Shown here: positions 54,081-64,000 of the stretch, piece by piece
Layout of the letters: each line of letters opens with the position of its first letter
Numbering within the stretch: position 1 is the first letter of the stretch
Origin: Carya illinoinensis
Taxonomy: Eukaryota > Streptophyta > Magnoliopsida > Fagales > Juglandaceae
Direction: 5' to 3'
Length of the DNA: 64,000 bases
NCBI RefSeq assembly: GCF_018687715.1
Contig: NC_056766.1
Span: forward strand, 13,836,001 to 13,900,000
The notes under the pieces: generated by a model
The model's input: only the letters and a program-made list of their open reading frames with translations
Told to the model about the DNA's origin: nothing
The model's database searches: none
Translations under genes and position numbers: made by a program

Positions 54081-57000
54081 GATTATATTTCCTAAGTTCA
54101 AGACTCTTTTTAGCGACACCATCAATTTTAAGTCGGGCGGCGTAGAAACTAGCTAGATTCGTCTATACACATGCACGTCTATAAAGCTGACAAATGATCC
54201 CAGCCGAAACCTCCCCATACATACATTGAACACTATCAAAAAACCGAGACACGACTCCCGAAATTTATTCTGCGAACCTGGGTACTAAATATGGGCTTTT
54301 ATGCTACAAGCTGGGCTGGTAACATTTCAACCAACATTTTGCGTTCGGTACTGCAAATGGCTTCAATGCGACAAGCTGAGCTTCTCCTCTAGCCGTGCAT
54401 GATATATGATCCAAATTTTGGATAGAAAATCTTATATAATCCAAATCCAATTTGTACTCTGACATTTATCACAACTTTAATTCGCAACTCAAACCAGATT
54501 CATAGTTAAGAATTTTGATTCTAATTCAACCAACACTCAAATTGTTGGTGAAGAGGATGACAACACTTATGTATTGTAGGTGACAAATGTTTTATTCAAC
54601 AATCTTTCCAAGTTTTTCATGAATTTTTTTTTTAGCTATTTTATGAAGTTGTTTGGATTTTTTGTTGGATGTTTTTAGTTGGACACCATTTGGTTTAATG
54701 AACTTTTATGCTACTATTTTATCAAGAAAATTTATGTGAATTTTTTTTCTTTACTTGTTGAGATGAAAAAAAAAAAACAATAGAAATATTTCAAAAAACC
54801 TTATATAGATCACGTAAATAGAGGCCATATTTACCCTCCGGCATGGTCGTGCATATCTACAACTAGCCAAGCATAACATAAATCACTTTGTCATGAAATA
54901 AGTGCATTCAAAACAGGGCCATGTTTACCCCCACAGCAAAGTTGTACATATTTACAATTAGTCAGGCAGAATGTAAATCACTTTGTCACCAAAGTCGTTG
55001 CACTCAAAATAGATATAACAATTTCACACTTGTGGCAAGGTCTAAACAGTAGCCACCATTTTGCACTTGTGGCAAGGTCATTTTACACCAGTGGCCAGGT
55101 TATAATTGAGGCCACATTATATACCTGTGGCAATGCCAAAATAGAGGCTACAATTATAACCCATGGTAACACCCAAAGGCAAAGCAGGAAAGAATCTTTT
55201 GTCCTAGGGTTTTCAAATACAATGCAAGAAGTGAAAAATATACTTAATAGGTACTATCGTATGATCAGATTAAAATCTCAAATTTCATATTTACATTTTA
55301 TGCAATATATAAATTGAGTACAAAACAATTGCCCATGTCTACATAAGATTATATTTCCTAAGTTCAAGACTCTTTTTAGTGACACCATCAATTTTACATC
55401 GGGTGGCGTAGAAACTAGATTCGTCTAATACACAAGCACGTCTATGAAGCTGAAAAATGATCCCAGCCGAAAGGTCCTACAATGCATACATTGAACACTA
55501 TATATGGGCTTTTATGCGACAAGCTGGGCTTTTAACATTTCAACCAACATTTTGTTTTCGGTACTGCAAATGGGCTTCAATGCGACAAGCTAGGCTTCTC
55601 CTCTAGCCGTGTATAATATTCACATTTTAGCAAACAACTACAAATTAGGAATAACTTGCTTAACTGAATTCAATAAATACTGTAAGATTCAATTTATGTC
55701 CCTATCATTTTCCTATTCTGCTAGATCCTAAAATTTGGATAGAAAATCATATATAATCCAAATCCAATTTGTACTCCAACATTTATCACAACTTGTTCAT
55801 TTATAGTTAAAGAATTTTGATTCTAATTCAACCAACACTCAAATTATAGGTGAGGAGGATGACAACACTGACATGGAATTTGAACATAGAGAAAAGATCA
55901 GCCAACACACAATAGAGATGGGGAAGAAATCTTAAGGCTGGTCTAGGAAGTGAGATGAGATGAAAATTTTGTTAATAGTAGTAAGATAGTTTGTGAATAG
56001 TAATAAGATAGTTTGAGTTGAATATTTTTTAGCTTTTAGAAAATGTAAGAGAAAAAGTTGAATAAAAAATATTATAAAGTTAAAATATTGTAATAATATA
56101 ATTTTTGTTTGGAGCACTGAAAAAATTGAAATTGTTTTTTATTTTTTGTTTAAAAGTTTGAAAAAGTTATAATGATTAGTTTGAAAAAGGTTGCAATGAT
56201 TAATTAGAAAATTTTATATTTAAATTATGTTTAAAAATAAAATGGGATTAGATCATATGAAAATTTTATGTTTTATCTGAAGCCCCAAACTTGCCCTACT
56301 GGATAGTGGGAAAGTTTTCAAGCAATTAAAAACATGATGGAAAATAGACAACAAAAAGTCATTGGGTAGAGTGAAAATAATCTAGAAGAAATTAGATACT
56401 TTACAGTTTATATCCCTTTAATTGAGAAAAGAATATATATTTTAAATTGACATAAATACCCGTTTATAAGTTTTTAAATACACATTATTTTATTTATACT
56501 TAAAATTAGGTTTACTTTACAAGAGGGCTACAAATATGATTATGATATTTCACCCTCTCGCAAATATAGGGTCGAGCCCATTAATTATATGCCCTAAGTG
56601 ACAAATGTTTTATTCAACCATCTTTCCAAGTTTTCCATGAAATTTTTCTTTTTAGCTGTTTCATGGAATTGTTTGATTTTTTTATTGGAAGTTTTTTGTT
56701 GGACACCATTTGGTTTAATAAACTTTTATGCTACTATTTAATCAAGAAATTTTATGTTAATTTCTTTTCTATACTTGTTGAGATGGGGGGAAAAAAAACA
56801 AAAGAAAAATTTTAAGACAAGGTTGTGCATATCTACAATTAGTTAAGCATAACATAAATCACTTTGTCATCAAATTGGGTACATTCAAAACAAGGCCATG
56901 TTTACCCCCATAGCAAGGTTGTACATATTTGTAGTTATCCATGCAGAACGTAGATCACTTTGTCATCAAAGTGGGTGCACTCAAAACATATACCACAATT

Positions 57001-57540
57001 TCACACCTATGACAAGGTCTGAACAGTGGCCTCCATTTTTCACTTGTGGCAAGATCAAAATAGAGGGCACCATTTTACACTGGCTAGGTTACAATAAAGG
57101 CCACATTATATGCAAGTGGCATAGCCAAAACAAAAGTTACAATTATAACCCGTGATAGGGCTAGAGCCAAAGAAAAAGAGAATCTTTTGTTTCGGGGTTT
57201 TTAAACACAATGCAAGAACTGAAAAACATACTTAATAGGTAATATCATATGATTAGATAACAACTTCAGACTTCATATTCATGTTTTATGCTATAATGAA
57301 ACAGATTACAAAAAACATTGCTGATGTCTACACTAGTTATGAAAAAATGTCATATTTTATTTCTTAGATACAAAGAAGAGTGCATAAAATAACCAAGGTT
57401 AACCTTAGTCACAAAAATGTGCAAGATTTCTCAAAAATCAACCTCAATGCATTTTAGGCAAAATTTTGCAGAGGAGTACTGCTTACTTGACATTTGCAAT
57501 ATACCGCCTAAGCTTTGACCACAAACAGTACATTACATAC
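54081..57540. repeat. Tandem duplication in downstream spacer
   Basis: gattatatttcctaagttca starts both units (54081 and 55347), an offset of 1266 bp. The second unit is longer because of a MITE (about 55935-56287) and other sequence. Both contain degenerate 'gtcaccaaagtg' and 'gtggcaaggtc' minisatellite-like stretches derived from an LTR. No gene is present. Confidence 0.75.
55935..56287. mobile_element. MITE-like insert
   Basis: It begins ggctggtctaggaagtgagatgag and carries atagtagtaagatagtttgt, gaatagtaataagatagttt and aagttgaataaaa.atatta. This string family is very common in walnut-type genomes and related to the MITE at 27851. It ends near ctgaagcccc. The ends pair poorly, so the boundaries are approximate. 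Confidence 0.5.
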
Positions 57541-57816
57541 AATGGATCCCCCAAACATCAACCAACTATGAAATCATTCAACTAGAAGTTCCAACATACA
57601 AAACAAGGACAAACCAAACTTCTCGTAGGCACCCAACCCAAGAGTCAAGGAAATTACATGGTGGTTATGAGGTTAAAGCCCGAGGGCACCTTACCCAACT
57701 TGAAGCAGTGGTTGGTCATATTCGTGAGTGAGGTGGTGCTGGCTAGAGATGTTCAAGATGCTCCGTGACATTAAAAAATAAGGTAAAATTTGAGTTTGAG
57801 ATAGTGTGGAAAAACA

Positions 57817-57855
<39 letters not shown>

Positions 57856-57976
57856 AAGAGTGAGAGAATGAGAGTGACGGTTGAAGTGGCTTACCACTAT
57901 CAGCGACAAGGCCAAGAATGAAGGGTGGTGGCATGAGGAATCCCACGGAGAGGACATTGTAGAAGGGGAGAGAGAG

Positions 57977-58015
<39 letters not shown>

Positions 58016-58107
58016 CTAGGGAAGAAGCTGGGAAAAAACAAAACCCTTGGGTCAAAAGGGAGCACTGCACCCCCTTATTTTTTCCTATGGGTAGGCTCGA
58101 TTTCACA
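57541..58107 (-). repeat. Old gypsy LTR, partial copy, minus
   Basis: It aligns with 31330-31909. Its left third is missing. On the minus strand it starts TGTGAAATC after a polypurine tract (58108-58118). It holds two GA arrays (57821-57853 and 57985-58013) that create Ser/Leu and Arg/Glu pseudo-frames. Confidence 0.65.
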
Positions 58108-58297
58108 TCCCTCCCTTTATAAAAATTCCATCCTCAAAATCTGCAAGTATCATGGTCCATACGTAGTCAACGAGGGATCATATGAACATTTTGTATCCAA
58201 AATGTTCTCGCTTATAATATGAGACAACAACACTTATCCCTCAAATAAGTGTGGGTACTTGACCTGTATCTCTTCCTCAAGCTCCTAAGAAATTTCT
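58108..58297 (-). pseudogene. Gypsy chromodomain end, third copy
   Basis: On the minus strand it reads EIS*ELEEEIQVKYPHLFEG and a stop. The Trp codon of the EASWE motif is TAG here (plus positions 58285-58287). It meets the copia remnant at the same base as in the other two copies. Confidence 0.75.
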
Positions 58298-59240
58298 ATT
58301 AAGGATAAGTGAATAGTGAATGAAGTGGCCATTATTTTTTTTCAAGAAGAGGCAAGGCTGAAGCAACTAGGATATCATTTAATTCACCTTGTAATTGAAA
58401 AAGCCAATAAGAAGTGGAAGAAACCTAAAGAGCAAAAGTTCATAAACACCAAGGCAAAATGGGTCTCCTCAAGGAATTGAGGTTCATGAGGGGACAAAAC
58501 AGTATCAAGTGCCATTTATATAATAGGTTTGGTCATGTTCATAAAGATTGCCACAAATGTAGGACTTGGTTCGACAGAAAGGGCTTCCTCACAATCTAGA
58601 CCATAAAGTCAAATGGAAACTCCATAGTCGTTGAAAATTGACTCAAAGTATCGATTGTTGCCATTAGTATTTTCATTTATTTTTAGACGTACACTAATTT
58701 GCTTCAGACACTTTATGTTCTTTCTATTTCTTGAAATTTGGTCTGTTTGTCTGAACTTGATCTTGAACTCTATTCATTTACAGTTTGTAACAGAAAATTC
58801 ATCTTATTTTAAAATAATTCTTTCATTGGTTCTAGGGATTTATGAGATGGTTTATATATATATATATATATATATATTAAATCTTGATAGTCTTTCTGCT
58901 AAAAGTCTTATAACCCTGCATCACAATGTTGGAAGTAACCATAACTTGATCAATGAAAATTCTTCTATCTTGTGGCCCAAACGTTTGTGTCATATATCCA
59001 AAGGCACAATGAAAAGACTAGTAACAGATGAGATTTTTTCAAATCTAGATTTCACTAATCTCGATGTGTGTGTGCATTGTATTAAGTGGAAAGAAACTAA
59101 ACACACAAAGAAAGATGCTACAAGAAGTGTAGGATTACTTGAGATTTTTCTTACATACATTTGCCAACCTTTTGACTCTATATCTTTTGGTAAAGAAAAT
59201 AAACACGGAAGACAAGCGTACTCATAAAAAAAGCAAAACA
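58298..59240 (+). pseudogene. Tnt1-like copia gag-pol remnant, longest copy
   Basis: The order is that of copia gag to pol. FFQEEARLKQLGYHLIHLV and NKKWKKPKEQK give the gag end (58335-58440). The knuckle KCHLYNRFGHVHKDC has its second Cys changed to Tyr (58505-58555). Next is RTWFDRKGF, the protease-to-integrase spacer with SENGNS-like and LNLDS pieces, then the gag-pre-integrase motif ENSSILWPKRLCHISKGTMK with CVHCIKWKETK (58955-59110), ending QPFDSISFGKEN. An open stretch of 198 codons (58631-59227) is a by-product of this remnant, not a gene. It includes a TA microsatellite at 58853-58878. Confidence 0.8.
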
Positions 59241-59523
59241 CAAAAAATAGTGACTTAATTCAATCATTCCAAATAGTTTATTTATTATAAGCATTGCTTA
59301 ATGTATAAGCAAAATATATTTATGCCATAGGGATTTAATTCATCTCTATATTTCTCTTAATCAATATTCATCTATATATGTAATTTTAGTTTTTATTTTT
59401 GGTTTCTTTCTATTTCCCTCTTTTCTTTTTTACAAGAATATATATAAGTTCATATAAATTACATTTAATTTTTTTTTTAAATAGATAAAGTGTCTTTTAA
59501 GTTCATATAATTGTCTTTTGCAG
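59241..59523. other. Spacer before fragment E
   Basis: There is no gene. It aligns with 32765-33048. It lacks any P450 exon 1 sequence. Confidence 0.6.
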
Positions 59524-59672
59524 GACCTCATCTTAGGGGTACAGATAGAACAACAATAACACTGACATGGGAACTCTCTCTACTTCTTAATAATTGAGAG
59601 GCTATGAAGAAAGCCTAGCAAGAAATAGAGCTTCAGATTGGTAGGGAAAGGCTAGTGATGCAATCAGATAGC
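59524..59672 (+). pseudogene. CYP82-like P450 fragment E
   Basis: This is the first 149 bases of exon 2 only, after a kept gcag acceptor: DLILG, TEQQ region, then LSLLLNN followed by TGA, and EAMKKA followed by TAG, then GRERLVMQSD. The TGA stands at the same codon as in copy C. The P450 breaks off at about 59672 and joins the 2 kb unit at a point inside that unit. Confidence 0.88.
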
Positions 59673-61585
59673 TCAGACGAATATGACAAAGACTACTAAT
59701 GAGAGATAATGCTCCTAAAGATGCAATGAACCATTCACGTAACTAGTGGAAGGACACATATGTGTTGGAAGGACCCTAACACAGGTCAACTCTCACCCAG
59801 AGATAAATTTTGCACCAAGGAAATATATACCTATCCAACCAACTTGAAGACACCAACACGTAATACACTAGGATATTTTACATCCTGACTATCAAGTGAG
59901 GCGAAGCACGATACCACCCTACCCCAATCATTCACAAGGATTCCCTCTACCCGTTTGAAGCTCGTGGCGACGTCTCATAAGAATGGTCCAGAGAAGTAAG
60001 TCTCATCCCAAGATTATTGATGCACGGTACACTTATTCAAATAGAGATACAGATATTCACACCGAGATCATATGTTAGGAAAAAACATCAAACACATTCA
60101 AAGTATCAGAAAATAGGAAATGAACATAAGATAAACATAATGAGTAAAACAAATTTATTCATGTTCAGAAAGGAGAAGGTTACAGAATATGCAAATTTCT
60201 CTTTCATACAACATTCACCCCCACAATCTCTAACACTGTCTTAGAAGCTAACTTACGTTGTAGCATCAGGTTCACTACTTTATTGCACCGATTCTTCCTT
60301 GCCTCCTTAGAAGAATCTAGCTCCTCAAGGTCTCAAGAGTTTAGGATCTCAAAAGTGAGATTTTCTTCATGCCCAAATCCATTTTATAGGGCAGGATTGT
60401 TAGACGTCCTTCTAAGATACTCCTGACTCCAAGTATGCTTGGATTTGAGTCATTTAGTCTCGTCTATCATACTGCAGGATGATAGAGACAGATAGCCAAG
60501 ACATGGTCTGCACTTCTCTACTGCCTACCAACTCCTCAGTCTGTCCTTGAATGAGGGTCTTCCGTGTGCCATTGGGCCATAACTCTATTTTTAGGTGATA
60601 TGACTATCCTACTTATAACCCTTTCAGCAGACCCACTCCAGATGCGATCCATCAGCTGTAGTGTGGGCTTTTGGGCATTTCCCATTTTGTTCTAGAAAGT
60701 TGCCATATATGCTCCAGTCCTTCTTAGATTCTTGCTCACCTTAGGCCAGTAGCTCTTGTCACATCAGAGCCACCAGTTTCTTCAGCTCCTCATTCTCACC
60801 TTCATAGTTGGCGACTCTTCTAGCTTTCCTATCATGAGGCAAAAGGCTCATCTCCACCTCACACTAGGATGTATTTACCAGGCGTTCTACAAGTTGGTCA
60901 TTCTCCCACATGTTGGACTAGTTGCACATTGCAGCCCCCACAACTCATTCTCCCTCATCTTTCTTTCCACTCAGCCTCATTGATGGTCTACCTCCTTGCA
61001 CTGATAGGGCCCTTACACTACTGGGACATTCTGAAATGAACCATCAATTTTGTCCCTAAAAGAAACTTTTTGAGAAAAATTCAATTCAACTCAAAAAGTT
61101 TTGTCCAAAAGCATTAAATTTGTTGTAGTCAAAGTAATGATATAATAATAACGTTAAAAGGTTTATTTATATCATATCTTATCTTATTCACGAGTTAAAA
61201 AAATATTGATAATGGCAAAATTTTCTAATGACAAGAAGGCAAGTTCCTTTTGTCTCATTCATTGAATTTTATCCTCAGTTTCTATGCATTTCAGTTCCAA
61301 GACAACTAGACAACATTTTCATCAAAGTGATGGGAAAAGCCAAAACATGACTACGTATCGTTTGTAGGCTGTATCATATATAGGGCTTGTGGATATATAA
61401 TATATAAGCCAGAAAGTGTGCAAAGATTAGTTTTTTATTCGCACATTGTAATATTGATTGACAAAGTTTTGGATTGGCCACAATATGGATATCTTCGTTT
61501 CATTAAAGAAAAGCACTTGACATTGCAATATTAATTAGTCTAGAATTTATAATAAACAGTCTCTATCATACAATCTATAGCATAT
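59673..61585. other. Duplicated 2 kb unit, unidentified (copy 2)
   Basis: It is collinear with 44200-46195. A minus-strand charged frame like that in copy 1 is recognisable near 60780-60860 but broken. There is no gene. Confidence 0.5.
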
Positions 61586-62270
61586 CACTACAAAATATTT
61601 CATACTTTCTGATAGTAATAAATGTCACAAAAAATTGCCAAACCATCACATAAAAAGTTTTTGTAACAACCGTCACCCCAATCGACATGCAAAAGGCGTC
61701 ACAAAAATTATTTTGTGATGGTATACTGTATGACCCATCAAAGAAAGTTCCAACATGAAGTTATTTTGTGACAGTTGAATTGCATCACAGAAAGTACGCT
61801 TGAACATAGTAAAATAACGTTCAAATGTTTACCCAACCGATTAGCATTCAAATGATAAATATCAAACATACGATATTTTCATTCAATTGTTTTATTTTTA
61901 CTTTCGAACATGCATTTAAGATTTCACATTTGAATGTTTCGTTTGCATGTTATTGGGTAATTGTTCTAACGTAAAAAATTAAAATTTTGGATGGTTATTA
62001 TATACGTTTGAACATTAAGAAATTTCATTCAATTGTAACAAAATTAGTTCAAATGTCCGGGTATATACTTTCAAGCATAATAGTTTTCGTTCAAATGTAT
62101 TTATCGCATGTCTATGTAATTATGTTTGAACGTTGTTTCAAACATAAAGGCATGTTTGAATGTTCTTTGTTTACATTCAAACATACTGATCAGAACTAAT
62201 ATTTTCATAAAATTAAAAGACATACAAATTGTATAATATTACATCATATATAGTATCATATAATGAAAAT
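61586..62270. mobile_element. CACTA-type end with subterminal repeats
   Basis: It begins CACTACAAAATATTTC at the point where the duplicated spacer stops. Next come gtcacaaaaa and tttgtgacag-type pairs, then about a dozen TTCAAA/TTTGAA-centred motifs (acgttcaaatg, cacatttgaatgttt, tacgtttgaacat, gtttgaacgttg) between 61800 and 62190. This is the usual CACTA subterminal array that binds transposase. Neither a transposase nor the other end is in the window. Confidence 0.65.
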
Positions 62271-62274
62271 GTTA

Positions 62275-64000
62275 GGATTTATTTCTTCTTCTTTCCTCAC
62301 CCACAGCGATCTGATTGCAGTGACATAGCACGTTCCATCTGGACCTGCATCTCCTTCCGTACTTATTCTTGAACTTAATGGCATATTCTTTCCTCCTGAT
62401 CTCTTTGTGTGCATATGATGAAATATGCAAGAAACTCAAAAATCCACATTTCCAAAAAATAATTATTTTCCAACACACTCTAAAATCTCATTTGGCCCAA
62501 AAACCAAGTCTATTAAAAATAACATTTATCATTTTCTCATAAAATGGCCCAGTATAAAATTCAATTTTAAACAGTATGCACCATGATCTCCTATGGGGAT
62601 CATCCGCACACACCTAGCTGCCTTCATCACACAACGAGTAATGACCGTGCGTGTGACTTCATAACGAGGGATGACCAGTTCCTTACCGAGTGCATTCGTG
62701 GCCAAGTATCCTCTAGCCCCTACCAGTAGAAGTGCCACAGAGTCAGCACGAGAGCGTTACTATCCGGTCCAGTGACAACTCAGGGGACGTCACTCAATAT
62801 ATTACGCTCTCGAGTGACAAAATGAGCTCCACTAAGATAATGCCCCATCTCGACTTAGGGCTATGACATGGACGCACCCAAAAATCATTATGCACATGAA
62901 AACCCAGTTTGCATTTACAATACATGAACATGCATGAACATAGTGATAAATGCTAAGACATCAAACACCAGGAATAAAATATCCCACCATAATCCAATTT
63001 CATGAACAACTCCATCCTCCAATCCAACTAACCCCCAAACTCCTCGGACACAACGTTCGGCAAAACCAACCAGATTATAAAAGATTGTTAGTAAAAAATA
63101 TATTTAAATCTCAAAAAAGTTCTTTGGAAAATTACTTATAGTGTTAAAGGCAAATTTCTGAAAAATTAAGCACCCAGTTTAACACCAAAAGCAAGCCCAA
63201 AATAAATAACCAAAAAACATAATTTTTGGGACTCAAAATGTGTTTCGAAACTAAGGAAGTTTTGTTGAAATAAAATGGCTGAATTACTAAAATAAAAATC
63301 TACGAGATGATGGCTCAAAATGATGCTTACGGTAAGAACCAAAAATCATTAAGAACACAAAGGTAGCTCACGGTTTGGGATGAAAACAAGGGCACGACAA
63401 GGCACAAAAACAGAACATGGACAGACCCAAAACAAAAGGAAATGCAAGGGGATTAACCACACTCTCAAATCTCAAATATACTAGAGAAAATAGAGGAAAA
63501 CCGAGGTTGAAAATGGGTTGTGGTTGGACCTGCAAAATGGAGAAACCAGAGAAAATAAAATGCTAAAGAGGAAGAAATCTACTCGTTTTTATAGCAAAAA
63601 GGAACCAAAAATTTAAAGAGCTTACAATGGAACCACTACCAGCCAAAAATGGAGGAAGGAGTTAAAGTGCTCACCGATTTATAGAGAAGTCGAAAATGAA
63701 TAGAAGAAGAAGAAAGTGGTGCACGGCAGGAGAAGAAAAGAAGAGAAAATAAAAGAAATGAAGAGAAGTAGAAAAAAGGAGAAGCAGTAGCGATAGCCAA
63801 GATCAAAGGGAAGGAATGAAGAATGAAGGAGAAAAGGAGGCAGCTGCACTGAGAAGAAAAGAAAGTGAAGAAAGCCCTAAGGGCTGGAGACTAAACGACA
63901 CCGTATAGGGAAATCAAAGGGGCTAGGCTTCACTGCATTGGGTTGGGCTGAAAACTGAAAGGGGCTTGGCCGAAAAACAAGGAACAACCCACTAAAAACA
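62275..64000 (-). mobile_element. LTR related to the solo LTR, minus, cut by window edge
   Basis: On the minus strand it shares with 4400-5000 the strings ggatgatccc.taggggagatcatggtgcat, tctcg.ggagct and gggccaaatg. It has one hairpin of the type seen three times there (62530-62546). The AG-rich tract 63680-63860 is the counterpart of the pyrimidine tract 3480-3600. Whether it belongs to a full element cannot be seen. Confidence 0.6.

Noticed and set aside
57691..58065. Minus-strand frame rich in Ser-Leu repeats
   Set aside because: Produced by GA microsatellites in an LTR remnant.
58631..59227. 198-codon open frame as a possible new gene
   Set aside because: Its second half contains the copia gag-pre-integrase motif and its first half aligns with copia spacer; it is a remnant kept open by chance.
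62529..62738. Minus-strand 69-codon frame
   Set aside because: Lies in the GC-rich part of an LTR whose relative at 4500-4800 does not conserve the frame.

Overview
The window is nuclear plant DNA, AT-rich and dominated by transposable elements. It comes from a eudicot. Short inverted-repeat elements of the kind common in walnut/hickory-type genomes hint at Juglandaceae, but that is recollection, not proof. I find no host gene family other than one: a CYP82-type cytochrome P450, present as one apparently intact gene (copy D, 51088-53460, two exons, 515 aa) and four broken copies (A 2098-3230, B 13243-15611, C 33049-33644, E 59524-59672).

Layout, left to right. 1-2097: 3' part of a Ty3/gypsy chromovirus inserted into exon 1 of P450 copy A. 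2098-3230: rest of copy A, cut off inside the heme loop and fused to an old gypsy remnant; that remnant is split by a 2.19 kb solo LTR (3274-5462). 5550-5645: remnant of a Tnt1-like copia gag. 5887-11574: a minus-strand LINE with a 12-bp target duplication. 11575-13242: duplicated upstream sequence of copy B with a CACTA remnant. 13243-15611: copy B. 16608-23588: a large minus-strand LTR with a decayed chromovirus (about 18650-22953) inside it. 23665-28095: a minus-strand copia element whose right LTR carries a MITE. 28460-29560: a decayed LINE 3' fragment. 29640-33030: old gypsy LTR/chromodomain and copia remnants, then copy C. 34198-43714: LTR-like sequence interrupted by a young plus-strand LINE (35253-41364, 18-bp target duplication). 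43715-46195: a low-complexity unit that recurs at 59673-61585. 46201-48468: a non-autonomous LTR retrotransposon. 48474-51087: upstream region of copy D with a MITE, a tandem duplication and a SINE-like insert. 51088-53460: copy D. 53461-59520: the same old remnants as downstream of copy B, partly tandemly duplicated, ending in fragment E. 61586-64000: CACTA end and a minus-strand LTR related to the solo LTR.

The main structural result is modular. The block 'P450 - downstream flank - gypsy LTR and chromodomain - copia remnant - truncated P450 exon 2 - 2 kb unit' occurs twice (B to C, D to E) and in abbreviated form after A. The cluster therefore grew by segmental duplication and was then filled by later insertions, which account for most of the length differences. 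I see no new defence, metabolic or mobile system. The points most worth a second look are the repeated base-paired hairpins in the solo LTR, the nonsense codon shared by copies C and E, the thrice-repeated gypsy/copia junction, and copy D as the only likely functional enzyme.
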